A DNA stretch of 41,164 bases from positions 1 to 41,164 of the forward strand of contig JAEUNM010000113.1 in the NCBI GenBank assembly GCA_016791105.1. Direction: 5' to 3'. The translations under genes were made by a program, and so were the position numbers. This document shows positions 22,905-31,237 of this stretch, in pieces (within the stretch, counting starts at the first letter, position 1; every line of letters begins with the position of its first letter). This DNA is from Rhodocyclaceae bacterium (GTDB lineage: Bacteria; Pseudomonadota; Gammaproteobacteria; Burkholderiales; Rhodocyclaceae). The notes beneath the pieces were generated by a model. The model saw nothing but the letters and a program-made list of their open reading frames with translations, did no database searches and was not told the origin of the DNA.

Positions 22905-23386
22905 CCCTGCTCGATTACGTCATTCTTGGCGTGCTCGGCTGTTCGGTCTTGTTAGGGGCGTGGCGCGGCCTCATATCGGAAATCATTGCGCTGGTGGCCT
23001 GGGTGGCGGCATTTTTCATCGCCCGCCTGTTCGGTCCGGCGCTGGGCGCGATGTTGCCGCTGGCCGACGAAGCCGTGCGCATGGTGGCCGGGTTCGCATT
23101 GGTATTCATCCTGGTGCTGATTGCTGCGGGCTTGTTGCGGCTGGCACTGCGCGCCCTGTTGCATGCCGTCGGTTTGGCGCTGGCGGATCGCCTGCTCGGC
23201 GCTGCGTTTGGCATACTGCGCGGCGTGGCGCTCATTCTGGTGCTGGCCCTGGCCGCCGCCCTCACCAGTGCGCCGCGTCAGGCCTGGTGGCGCGAAGCCT
23301 GGCTGGCGCCGCCCCTGGAAACCGCCTTGATCGCACTCAAGCCCTGGTTGCCCAAAGCCGTTGCCGCAAAAATGCGTTTCAAGTAG
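22901..23386 (+). CDS. cvpA: CvpA-family membrane protein
   Basis: The 161-residue protein has four hydrophobic helices (about residues 4-20, 25-45, 64-85 and 100-125). LLDYVILGVLGCSVLLGAWR followed by GLISEIIALVAWVAAFFIA is the family's usual start. CvpA was named for colicin V production and is an inner-membrane protein; its molecular function remains unsettled. Starting at GTG 22901, it shares GTGA with the dedD stop, and purF begins 9 bases after its end. The cvpA-purF pairing is typical of proteobacteria. Confidence 0.92.
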   Translation: MTLLDYVILGVLGCSVLLGAWRGLISEIIALVAWVAAFFIARLFGPALGAMLPLADEAVRMVAGFALVFILVLIAAGLLRLALRALLHAVGLALADRLLGAAFGILRGVALILVLALAAALTSAPRQAWWREAWLAPPLETALIALKPWLPKAVAAKMRFK

Positions 23387-23395
23387 GAGCCTGAT

Positions 23396-24928
23396 ATGTG
23401 CGGAATTATCGGTGTCGTTGCGAGCGGTCCCGTCAATCAGTTGCTCTACGATGGCTTGCTCGTACTGCAGCATCGCGGCCAGGACGCCGCCGGCATCGTG
23501 ACGGAAGAATCGTCGCGTTTCTACATGCACAAGGGTTCGGGCCTGGTGCGCGACGTGTTCCGCACCCGCAACATGCGCAATCTGCAAGGCAATGTCGGCA
23601 TAGGCCATGTGCGCTATCCGACCGCCGGTTCGGCTTTCAATCCGGCCGAGGCGCAACCGTTTTACGTCAATTCCCCGTTTGGCATCACGCTCGCGCACAA
23701 CGGCAATCTGACCAATTCGGAAGCGCTGAAACAGGAAATGTTTCAGACCGACCTGCGCCACATCAATACCAATTCCGACTCGGAAGTGCTGCTCAACGTG
23801 CTCGCGCACGAACTGCACGACGCCATGCGCAGCCTGGGCCGTTTCGACAGCGACGCCATATTTCGCGCCGTGGCGCAGGTGCATCGCCGCTGCCGCGGCG
23901 CCTATGCCGTGGTGGCCATGATTTCCGGCTTTGGCCTGCTCGCCTTCCGTGACCCCTACGGCATACGGCCGCTGATAGTGGGGCGGCAGACAGTCGGCAA
24001 TACCACCGAATGGCTGGTGGCATCCGAAAGCGTGGCGCTCGATACCCTGGGGTTCAAATTGCTGCGCGATGTCGAACCGGGCGAAGCGGTGCTCATCGAT
24101 CCGCAAGGGAAGTTCGAAAGCCGGCAGTGCGCCAAACGCACCCTGCACGCGCCCTGTCTGTTCGAATTCGTCTATCTTGCGCGGCCGGATTCCATCATCG
24201 ATGGCATATCGGTGTACGAGTCGCGCCTGCGCATGGGCGAGCGGCTGGCCGAAAAAATCCGCCGCGTAATGCCGCACTCGGCCATAGACGTGGTGATTCC
24301 GATCCCGGATTCGAGCCGCCCTGCGGCCATGCAGCTTGCCCACGTGCTGGGTTTGCCCTATCGCGAGGGCTTCGTGAAAAACCGCTACATAGGGCGCACT
24401 TTCATCATGCCGGGGCAGTCGGTGCGCAAGCGTTCGGTGCGGCAGAAGCTCAATACCATCGCGCAGGAATTCAGCGGCAAGAACGTGCTGCTGGTGGATG
24501 ATTCCATCGTGCGCGGCACGACCAGCCGCGAAATCGTCCAGATGGCGCGTGAATCGGGCGCGCGCAAGGTGTACTTCGCCTCCGCCGCGCCGCCGGTGCG
24601 CTTCGCCAACGTCTATGGCATAGACATGCCGACGCGCCAGGAACTGATCGCATCGCAGCGCAGCGACGCCGAAATTTGCGCGGAAATCGGCGCCGACGCA
24701 CTGATTTACCAGGATTTGGAAAGCCTCAAGGCGGCGGTGGCGGCTTCCAACCCCTCGATATCGCATTTCGAATCATCGTGTTTCGACGGCTATTACGTAA
24801 CCGGCGACGTGACGCGCGCCTATCTGGATGGAGTGGAATCGAATCGTCTGGTCGGCGGCGACGCTTATGACGAAGAATCCGCGCAACTGGATCTCAATCT
24901 GGTGCCGGCCAGCGAGGAAAGCGCCTGA
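23396..24928 (+). CDS. purF: Amidophosphoribosyltransferase
   Basis: PurF makes phosphoribosylamine from PRPP and glutamine, the first committed step of purine synthesis. The 510 residues are the normal length. The N-terminal class II glutaminase domain starts MCGIIGVVASG, with C2 as nucleophile and no propeptide. GIGHVRYPTAGS and FGITLAHNGNLTN are further glutaminase segments. The C-terminal phosphoribosyltransferase domain carries the PRPP loop NVLLVDDSIVRGTTSREI and PDSSRPAAMQLA. A promoter and SAM-II riboswitch for metZ follow the gene. Confidence 0.98.
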   Translation: MCGIIGVVASGPVNQLLYDGLLVLQHRGQDAAGIVTEESSRFYMHKGSGLVRDVFRTRNMRNLQGNVGIGHVRYPTAGSAFNPAEAQPFYVNSPFGITLAHNGNLTNSEALKQEMFQTDLRHINTNSDSEVLLNVLAHELHDAMRSLGRFDSDAIFRAVAQVHRRCRGAYAVVAMISGFGLLAFRDPYGIRPLIVGRQTVGNTTEWLVASESVALDTLGFKLLRDVEPGEAVLIDPQGKFESRQCAKRTLHAPCLFEFVYLARPDSIIDGISVYESRLRMGERLAEKIRRVMPHSAIDVVIPIPDSSRPAAMQLAHVLGLPYREGFVKNRYIGRTFIMPGQSVRKRSVRQKLNTIAQEFSGKNVLLVDDSIVRGTTSREIVQMARESGARKVYFASAAPPVRFANVYGIDMPTRQELIASQRSDAEICAEIGADALIYQDLESLKAAVAASNPSISHFESSCFDGYYVTGDVTRAYLDGVESNRLVGGDAYDEESAQLDLNLVPASEESA

Positions 24929-24953
24929 ACACGGGCGCGCTAGGCGCGCTTGC

Positions 24954-24982
24954 TTGACGCTGCGCCCGGCTGCGGCTATTCT
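24954..24982 (+). promoter_or_regulatory. Sigma70-type promoter of metZ
   Basis: TTGACG (24954-24959) and TATTCT (24977-24982) are separated by exactly 17 bp. The predicted start of transcription, about 24989, falls at the beginning of the SAM-II riboswitch. That position supports it as the promoter for the riboswitch-metZ transcript, separate from the upstream block. Confidence 0.7.
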
Positions 24983-24984
24983 TT

Positions 24985-25050
24985 GCTCCAGCGCCAATTT
25001 GACTCGTTCCAGCTTGCGGGCGCTCTACAAATGCAGCTAAAGCGGAGCCG
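24985..25050 (+). ncRNA. SAM-II riboswitch upstream of metZ
   Basis: The element matches the SAM-II class of S-adenosylmethionine riboswitches. P1 is AGCGCC (24990-24995) with GGCGCT (25019-25024). The loop AATTTGACTCGTTCCAGCTT lies between them and the conserved 3' strand is AAATGCAGCTAAAGCGG (25029-25045), which folds back to form the pseudoknot. An outer pair GCTCC/GGAGC (24985-24989, 25044-25048) is also possible. Known SAM-II elements precede methionine-synthesis genes in alpha- and betaproteobacteria, and metZ lies directly downstream. With a terminator right after it, high SAM would be expected to lower metZ expression. Confidence 0.88.
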
Positions 25051-25056
25051 GAAATC

Positions 25057-25089
25057 AACCCGTCCCGCCCCTGGCTGGACGGGTTTTTT
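25057..25089 (+). terminator. Intrinsic terminator in the metZ leader
   Basis: AACCCGTCC (25057-25065) pairs perfectly with GGACGGGTT (25077-25085), followed by a T-run to 25089. It lies between the SAM-II aptamer and the metZ start codon, 21 bases before ATG. It is therefore a likely expression platform rather than the end of purF transcription, although it could do both. Confidence 0.85.
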
Positions 25090-25109
25090 CATTTCTGCAC
25101 GAGCGCACC

Positions 25110-26294
25110 ATGAACCCACCACACGATTTGGAAACGCTACAACTCGAAACGCTCGCCGTACGTGCAGGCACCCATCGCTCGCAGTTCAACGAGCATAGCG
25201 AAGGGCTGTACCTCACCTCGAGCTTCGTGTTCGACAATGCCGCACAGGCGGCCGCGCGCTTTTCCGGCGCGGAACCCGGCAACGTTTACGCGCGCTTTAC
25301 CAACCCGACCGTCAGCGCGCTGCAGGAGCGCCTGGCTGCGCTGGAAGGCGCCGAATCCTGCATCGCCACGGCATCCGGCATGTCGGCCATCATGGCCATG
25401 GTGATGGCGCTGCTGCAGTCGGGCGACCACATCGTGTGCAGCCGCGGGGTGTTCGGCGCGACGCAACAACTGCTGGGCACCATCATGCCGCGTTTCGGCA
25501 TACGCACGACTTTTGTGCGGACTACCGATCTGAATGCCTATCGCGCGGCCATAGAGCCGGCGACCAAGCTCATCTTCATCGAAACGCCCTCCAATCCGCT
25601 TACCGAAGTGGCGGATATTGCAGCGCTGGCGGACATTGCCCACGCCGCTGGTGCGCTGCTCGCGGTGGATAACTGTTTTTGCTCACCGGCACTGCAATTG
25701 CCGCTGCAGATGGGCGCCGACATCGTGGTGCATTCGGCCACCAAATACCTGGACGGGCAGGGCCGCGTGCTGGGCGGTGCGGTGCTCGGGTCCAAGGCCA
25801 TAGGCGAAGAAATGCTCAAATTTCTGCGCACCGCCGGGCCCTCGCTGTCGCCCTTCAATGCCTGGGTGATTCTGAAAGGGCTGGAAACCTTGCGCATACG
25901 TATGCAGGCGCAAAGTGCGGCGGCGCTGGAACTGGCGACCTGGCTGGAAACCCGGCCCTGGGTGGAGCGCGTGTATTACCCCGGCCTTGCTTCGCACCCG
26001 CAGCACGCGCTGGCCATGCGTCAGCAGTCTGCCGGGGGCGCCATCGTTTCGTTCGAGGTGAAGGGCGGGCGCGAGGAAGCTTGGCGGCTGGTGGATGCCA
26101 CGCGCGTATTGTCGATTACCGCCAATCTGGGCGACACCAAATCCACCATCACGCACCCGTCGACCACCACGCATGGCCGCATCAGTGACGAAGCGCGGGC
26201 GGAAGCCGGCATACGCGAGAATTTGCTGCGCGTAGCAGTAGGCCTCGAAGCGCAACAGGATTTGCGCGCTGACCTGGAGCGTTGGACCTACTGA
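25110..26294 (+). CDS. metZ: O-succinylhomoserine sulfhydrylase
   Basis: MetZ makes homocysteine from O-succinylhomoserine and sulfide with PLP, bypassing cystathionine in methionine synthesis. The 394 residues match the family. PLP is bound by K212 in HSATKYLDGQGRVLGG. Further family segments are LYLTSSFVFDNAAQAAARF, YARFTNPTVSALQERLAALE, TASGMSAIMAMVMALLQ, and the end STTTHGRISDEARAEAGI. The GQGR after the lysine loop is typical of MetZ rather than MetB or MetC. It stands behind a SAM-II riboswitch and terminator, which fits a methionine gene. Confidence 0.95.
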   Translation: MNPPHDLETLQLETLAVRAGTHRSQFNEHSEGLYLTSSFVFDNAAQAAARFSGAEPGNVYARFTNPTVSALQERLAALEGAESCIATASGMSAIMAMVMALLQSGDHIVCSRGVFGATQQLLGTIMPRFGIRTTFVRTTDLNAYRAAIEPATKLIFIETPSNPLTEVADIAALADIAHAAGALLAVDNCFCSPALQLPLQMGADIVVHSATKYLDGQGRVLGGAVLGSKAIGEEMLKFLRTAGPSLSPFNAWVILKGLETLRIRMQAQSAAALELATWLETRPWVERVYYPGLASHPQHALAMRQQSAGGAIVSFEVKGGREEAWRLVDATRVLSITANLGDTKSTITHPSTTTHGRISDEARAEAGIRENLLRVAVGLEAQQDLRADLERWTY

Positions 26295-26300
26295 TGCAGA

Positions 26301-26335
26301 GCGGGCAGCCGCCGCGCCAGCGCGTGGCGGCCCGC
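26301..26335. terminator. Hairpin between convergent metZ and usp genes
   Basis: GCGGGCAGCCGCC (from 26301) and GGCGGCCCGC (to 26335) form a strong GC-rich stem between two convergent genes. There is no T-run on either side, so a bidirectional termination role is a guess from position. Confidence 0.35.
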
Positions 26336-26352
26336 CTGTTGGTGCGCAGGGC

Positions 26353-26796
26353 TCAGCGATACACCAGCACGGGAATTTTCGAGTGCGTGAGCACTTTCTG
26401 CGTTTCCGAACCCAGCAATACCGCGCTGATGCCGCGCCGCCCGTGCGAAGCCATGAATATCAGGTCGCAGCCCTTTTCTTCGGCTGCCGCGATGATGGCT
26501 TCGTAGGGCATGTCACTGGTTTTTGCCACCGAGTCGGCCGCCACGCCGGCGGTCGCCGCGGCATCGACGGCCTTTTTGAGGATGTCCGCGGCCTGTGCTG
26601 CGGCGGCTTCTTCGAAGCGTGCCGGCGATACCGGGTCGATCAAAATTCCTTCACTGAACATCGCCACGGGAAATTCCGGCTTCGAGAACATGAAGGTAAT
26701 ATTGGCACCCGTTTCGCGGGCGAAACTTACGGCGCGCTCAACGGTGCTGGTGGATAGATCCGAACCGTCGGTAGGTACGAGTAAATGGCGGAACAT
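26353..26796 (-). CDS. Universal stress protein, UspA family
   Basis: This 147-residue single-domain Usp begins FRHLLVPTDGSDLSTSTVERAV and ends with ASHGRRGISAVLLGSETQKVL. The latter is the ATP-binding motif G-2X-G-9X-G(S/T) with the first Gly replaced by Ala, a common variant. Such proteins are small cytoplasmic dimers linked to stress survival. The gene is convergent with metZ and divergent from phaC. GGAG lies 8 bases before ATG 26796, and a -10-like TATAGT is on the minus strand at 26835-26830, without a good -35. Confidence 0.92.
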   Translation of the reverse strand: MFRHLLVPTDGSDLSTSTVERAVSFARETGANITFMFSKPEFPVAMFSEGILIDPVSPARFEEAAAAQAADILKKAVDAAATAGVAADSVAKTSDMPYEAIIAAAEEKGCDLIFMASHGRRGISAVLLGSETQKVLTHSKIPVLVYR

Positions 26797-27019
26797 CGAT
26801 GCAACTCCAGGTTTATCCGATCAGATTTCACTATAGGCGTGCCGCCGGCTGGGCGATTTGCGTTACCGCAATACCTGTAGCGGCACGCCCGTCGCGCGGC
26901 TGCGCCAGCGCGCGATAATACAGTTTTGCCGGCTCGGGTCTGATCGTTGCTCCGTGCCCGCGCAAAAATCAGTCCGCGCCGGTGGGTTAGCAATTGGGCG
27001 CGGCAGAACGGAGGTCATC

Positions 27020-28750
27020 GTGAAACAGGAATTGCCGCAGATCGATCTGCCGGCGCTCAATTTTTTGCGCCAGTTGCGCGAAGTACTGGCTGGCGCCGCC
27101 GATCCGCTGGGCGTGGTCGGCCCGCTCGCCCACGCTCAGGCGGCCTGGGCCAGCCATCCGCAGGAGCTGGCCGAACAAACCTTGCTGTTCTGGACCCGCG
27201 CTTCGCATCTTGCTGCGCACATTGGCACGCGCCTGACGGGCGGAAAATCTGCCGACCCGGAAAAGCCGCATCCGGACGACGAGCGCTTTAGCGACCCGGT
27301 GTGGACTGAGGACCCGGTCTGGAATGCCTTGAAAGAAAGCTATCTGCTGCTCACCCACCATGTGCTCGACATGCTGCACTCCACGCCCGGCCAGGCCGAG
27401 GCCGAGCGGCGGCGCGCGGCATTCTGGTGGCGGCAGGCGCTCAACGCGCTGGCGCCGACCAACTGGCTCGCCACCAATCCGGTCGCGCAGAGGCTGGCAT
27501 TCGAATCGGGCGGAAAAAGCTTGCGCGCCGGCATGGAAAATATGCTTGCCGACCTGCGCCGAGGTGAAGTGCGCATGGCCGACCCGAGCGATTTTCAGGT
27601 CGGCGTGAACCTGGCGGTGACGCCGGGCAGTGTGGTGTACCGCAATCGTTTGCTGGAGGTAGTCCACTACCGTCCGCAAACCGACAAGGTGCATCCGGTG
27701 CCCATCGTGATCGTGACGCCGTGGATCAACAAATTTTACGTACTCGATCTGACGCCCAAAAAAAGCATGGTTCGCCACCTGGTGGCGGCGGGTTATTCGG
27801 TGTTCATCACGAGCTGGAAAAATCCCGATGCGTCCATGCGTGATGTTACTTTCGACGCCTACCTGACGGACGGCATCGATCGCATCGTCAACGTGGCGCG
27901 CGAAATTTGCGGCGCCGAAAAAGTCCATGCGGTCGGCTACTGCATAGGCGGCACCGCGCTTGCCATGTACATGGCCTGGGCCAACCGGCACTATGCGGCC
28001 GATGCCGTACCGGTCGGGCACTGGAGCGTATTCACAACCCTGGTGGATTTCCATCGCCCCGGCGACATCGAAGTATTCGTCGATCGCTACAGCGTGCGCT
28101 ACCTGCAGCAACAGATGGGCGTGCAGGGCTATCTGGATGGCCGCTCGATGGCGGCTTCATTTCGCCTGCTGCGCTCCAACGGCCTCATCTGGCATTACAT
28201 CGTGCGCGGCTGGCTGTATGGCGAAGCGCCGCCGGCATTCGACGTGCTGTACTGGAACATGGATACCACGCGCATGCCGGCCGCCATGCATTCCTGGTAT
28301 CTGGAACAGCTTTATCTGGAAAACCGGCTGGTCGAAAAGGATGCGCTGCAGCTTGCCGGCGAGCCGCTGGATTTGGGCCGCATCGTGCAGCCCCTGTATG
28401 CCGTCGCGGCCGAAGACGATCACATCGTGCCGTGGCGCGAAGGATTCCGCGTCTGCAAGTACGTCGGTGGCGAACGCCGTTTCGTGCTGACCAGTTCCGG
28501 CCACATCTTGGGGATCATCAATCCGCCAGTGGATCCTCCCAAACGCCGCTATCGCGCTGGTGCCGTGCATGCTGGCGAATCGGTCACAGTCTGGTCCGAT
28601 CAGGCCACGAACCAAGCCGGCTCCTGGTGGACCGACTGGCTGGCCTGGCTGGGCGAGCGGACCGGCGCACAGAGCGCAGCGCCGCCGCGCGCCAGCAATA
28701 AGTATCCGGGATTGTGCGCCGCGCCTGGAACCTATGTGCTGGAGCGCTGA
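27020..28750 (+). CDS. phaC: Poly(3-hydroxyalkanoate) synthase, class I type
   Basis: PhaC polymerises hydroxyacyl-CoA into polyester storage granules. The 576-residue length fits class I. The lipase-like box has the catalytic C308 (VGYCIGGTALAMYMAW). The catalytic aspartate is D467 in AAEDDHIVPWREG and the histidine is H495 in SSGHILGIINPP. The N-terminal PhaC_N domain includes NPVAQRLAFESGG and YRNRLLEVVHYRPQT. I chose GTG 27020 because GGAGG (27010-27014) sits 5 bases upstream; the frame is open further upstream without a good site. No phaA, phaB, phasin or depolymerase gene lies in the window. Confidence 0.95.
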   Translation: MKQELPQIDLPALNFLRQLREVLAGAADPLGVVGPLAHAQAAWASHPQELAEQTLLFWTRASHLAAHIGTRLTGGKSADPEKPHPDDERFSDPVWTEDPVWNALKESYLLLTHHVLDMLHSTPGQAEAERRRAAFWWRQALNALAPTNWLATNPVAQRLAFESGGKSLRAGMENMLADLRRGEVRMADPSDFQVGVNLAVTPGSVVYRNRLLEVVHYRPQTDKVHPVPIVIVTPWINKFYVLDLTPKKSMVRHLVAAGYSVFITSWKNPDASMRDVTFDAYLTDGIDRIVNVAREICGAEKVHAVGYCIGGTALAMYMAWANRHYAADAVPVGHWSVFTTLVDFHRPGDIEVFVDRYSVRYLQQQMGVQGYLDGRSMAASFRLLRSNGLIWHYIVRGWLYGEAPPAFDVLYWNMDTTRMPAAMHSWYLEQLYLENRLVEKDALQLAGEPLDLGRIVQPLYAVAAEDDHIVPWREGFRVCKYVGGERRFVLTSSGHILGIINPPVDPPKRRYRAGAVHAGESVTVWSDQATNQAGSWWTDWLAWLGERTGAQSAAPPRASNKYPGLCAAPGTYVLER

Positions 28751-29131
28751 AACCGTGGTTTGGAACGGCGCAGCGAGCGCCCCGGCAGGCGGTTCGCCAG
28801 GTCGCGCCCGGTTCGGCTTGTGCGGTGCGAAAAACGTGTGAAAAATGTCAATCACAGCAGCAGGTGGGGCACCGCCACGCGCTAAAGTCAGCTAGTTTGC
28901 GGATATGATGACAAAAAGCTGAAAAATCCTGCATGAAACCGTGCGGACTGTGCGATCGGACCGGTTGGGCGTACCGGTTGGTAGCAGCTTGGCGTATGGG
29001 CGACGGGAGTGTATGGCGTGCGGGCTGGCTTGGCAGCTCGCGTTCTGTGCCGGGCAGCAGCAATCCGGTAAGGGCGCAGCGGCAGCATGCCCGCGTGTAT
29101 GGCCTGGGGTTGTGCCATGCTTGGAATAAAT
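28751..29131. other. Intergenic region after phaC
   Basis: These 381 bases hold no gene I can support. A short open frame from 28933 has a protein sequence rich in Arg, Trp and Gly with no recognisable pattern. A -10-like TATGAT occurs near 28901 without a clear -35 and could serve the next gene. No obvious terminator follows phaC. Confidence 0.4.
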
Positions 29132-30652
29132 ATGGGAACAAATTCAAATCGCCTACAATCCACCGTAGCCGGCACCGACGCCGCGGCCGCGCACCACAAA
29201 CCTGCCCACGATACGCAGCCCGACCATTCGCAACACCTGGTCGATGAGGCGCGGCGCCTTGCGTCGCGCGTCGATAAACTGGTTTCCGGCGAGCAGGGCA
29301 AGTCGCATCTGGATCGCGAAATGGACCAGTTGCTGGCGCAGGTCGAACCGCTGCTGGAGCAACTGGTAAGCCACGTCACGGCGCAGCACCTGCCGCTGGA
29401 TCATGACGGAGAGCGCGTCGCCATGGCGGCGGACAAGCTCATGAAGCACGTCGCGGTGGCCTATCTGGAAGTTGCGCAGGACGCGTCGAAGCGCCCGCTG
29501 GGCATCAATTTCAAGCTCGCTTTGCGCCGCGACACGCAGCGCGGCGCCGAATTTTCCGCGCGCCGCGTGCAGCTTTCCAGCCGCCTCAAGCGCGTTCCGT
29601 CCTATGCCAACTGGCGCCTCATGCGCGGTTTTTTCGAGCTTGCGCGCAAGCACAATTTTGCCTCCACGCCGCCCGACGGCGGCGGGCCGAGCGTGCAGGA
29701 ACGCTATATCGGGGCACTGCTGCTGGCGCTGGCGGATGGCACCATGGTCGATCGCGGCGGGTACGACTTCATGCTCGACTTCATCGCGCGCCACGCCAAT
29801 ATGGCGCAGATCATCACCTGGCATCCCGGCACCCCATCGTCCGGGCATGGGCGCTTCCACCTTGGTCCGGGCGGCATGGTGTCGGCGCGCTCGAATTCAC
29901 AAATGCCCGATGCGGAATTCGCCGACGGCTCGCTATTGCTCGATTGCACCGGACTGCTCGCCAATGTGTCGGCGCAATTGCGCGAATTGCGTGAGCCGCA
30001 ATTCATGCCTGAAGATGTTGTCGACAACGGTCCGGATAGCGTCGGGCGCGAAGCCGTGCTGCGCCACCTGTACCAGCAGTGGGGCAGCCCGCCGACGCGG
30101 CGCCATCATCGCAGCCAGTTCCTGCCGCGCGCGGCCTTGCATCAGGGCGTGCCGGGCATTTGCCGCGCGCTGGCCGGCAAGGCCAATGGCGAGGCGGAGA
30201 GCGAATGGGCCATCGTCGATGAAAGCCCGACCGGCTTCGGCCTGCGCATCGTGGCCGGTACGTCGCAGGACATACAACCCGGCACGCTCATTGCGCTACA
30301 GCCGAAAAGCGAACATCAGACCTATCTGGGTGTGGTGCAGCGGGTCGTGAGCGGTGCACGCCGCTCGCTCGATGCCGGTATCGAAGTGCTGGGCATGCAG
30401 GCGCGCGCGCACATGGCGGTGCCGTCGGACAAACGCGGGCTGGCGCTCGGTCAGCCCTGCGCCGTGCTGACCATATCGCTCGTGCCCGGCTTTGCCGGCA
30501 AAACCGGCTTGATTGCCATGCCGGACGCCGTCAGCGCCGAACAGTTTCTGGATATACAAGTGGACGGGCGCAAACATTGCCTGCGCGTGGTGCAGCGCGA
30601 ACTGCGCCGTTCCGGCTTCGAGTTGTTCCTGGTCGAATCGGTGTACCGCTGA
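29132..30652 (+). CDS. Unknown protein with possible PilZ-like C-terminal domain
   Basis: The 506-residue protein is hydrophilic with no signal peptide or membrane helix, so it is probably cytoplasmic. Its first 200 residues look helical (HLVDEARRLASRVDKLV, MDQLLAQVEPLLEQLVSHV). The middle is unlike anything I recognise. The last 140 residues have the rhythm of a small beta-barrel: WAIVDESPTGFGLRI, then IQPGTLIAL, YLGVVQRVV and LDAGIEVLG. That resembles a PilZ domain (DxSxxG then a G-x-x-V strand), but the RxxxR motif that grips c-di-GMP is not evident. ATG 29132 and ATG 29117 are both possible starts; neither has a strong ribosome binding site. Confidence 0.75.
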   Translation: MGTNSNRLQSTVAGTDAAAAHHKPAHDTQPDHSQHLVDEARRLASRVDKLVSGEQGKSHLDREMDQLLAQVEPLLEQLVSHVTAQHLPLDHDGERVAMAADKLMKHVAVAYLEVAQDASKRPLGINFKLALRRDTQRGAEFSARRVQLSSRLKRVPSYANWRLMRGFFELARKHNFASTPPDGGGPSVQERYIGALLLALADGTMVDRGGYDFMLDFIARHANMAQIITWHPGTPSSGHGRFHLGPGGMVSARSNSQMPDAEFADGSLLLDCTGLLANVSAQLRELREPQFMPEDVVDNGPDSVGREAVLRHLYQQWGSPPTRRHHRSQFLPRAALHQGVPGICRALAGKANGEAESEWAIVDESPTGFGLRIVAGTSQDIQPGTLIALQPKSEHQTYLGVVQRVVSGARRSLDAGIEVLGMQARAHMAVPSDKRGLALGQPCAVLTISLVPGFAGKTGLIAMPDAVSAEQFLDIQVDGRKHCLRVVQRELRRSGFELFLVESVYR

Positions 30653-30674
30653 AATTGTCGTTATTGCTGGGCCG

Positions 30675-31166
30675 TCAGGCCTGGGTGCGCACGCGCTGCA
30701 ACAAGGCGGTAGTGGAGCGTTGGTGTTCGAACGCGATCGAATGCACGCTGCCGCCCCAGCCCAGCACTTCGGCCGCACCGACTATCGTTGCGGGGCTCCA
30801 GTCGCCGCCTTTTACCAACACGTCCGGCCGGCACTGCAAAATGCATTCTAGCGGCGTGTCTTCGTCGAACCAGGTTACCAGGTCGACTGCTTCCAGGGCC
30901 GCCAGTACCGCCACGCGGTCGGCTTCGCAATTGATGGGGCGGTCATCGCCCTTGCCCAGGCGGCGCACCGACGCGTCGGTGTTTGCAGCCAGCAGCAGGC
31001 TTGCGCCCAGTGCCCGCGCTTGCGCCAGATAGGTCACGTGGCCGCGGTGCAGGATGTCGAAACAACCGTTGGTAAAAACCAGGGGGCGCGGCAGCAGGGC
31101 CACGCGCGCGGCCAGTTCATGCGGCGCGCAAATTTTGCGTTCGAAGGTGGGCGCGGGGTAGTGCAT
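30675..31166 (-). CDS. rfaE2: D-glycero-beta-D-manno-heptose 1-phosphate adenylyltransferase
   Basis: This enzyme makes ADP-heptose for the LPS inner core. The 163-residue protein is the stand-alone nucleotidyltransferase domain, equivalent to the C-terminal half of enterobacterial HldE. VFTNGCFDILHRGHVTYLAQ holds the HxGH active site, and ANTDASVRRLGKGDDRPIN and VKGGDWSP are typical. I chose ATG 31166, since the longer in-frame version adds a sequence unlike the family. The gene lies 71 bases downstream of the ferritin-like gene on the same strand. The kinase half (RfaE1) is not in the window. Confidence 0.93.
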   Translation of the reverse strand: MHYPAPTFERKICAPHELAARVALLPRPLVFTNGCFDILHRGHVTYLAQARALGASLLLAANTDASVRRLGKGDDRPINCEADRVAVLAALEAVDLVTWFDEDTPLECILQCRPDVLVKGGDWSPATIVGAAEVLGWGGSVHSIAFEHQRSTTALLQRVRTQA

Positions 31167-31237
31167 GGGGAAGGTGCGAACTCGGGCCGGGCAGGGGCCG
31201 GCAGCCAACGCTGCAGCCCCACATCGCCACTGTTCGA

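Noticed and set aside
22952..24766. A 604-codon minus-strand frame opposite cvpA and purF
   Set aside because: purF is complete with catalytic motifs. The antisense frame is His/Arg/Gln-rich and has no recognisable domain.
28933..29247. Open frame after phaC (about 104 codons)
   Set aside because: It is Arg/Trp/Gly-rich with no ribosome binding site, and it overlaps the start of the better-supported 506-residue gene in another frame.
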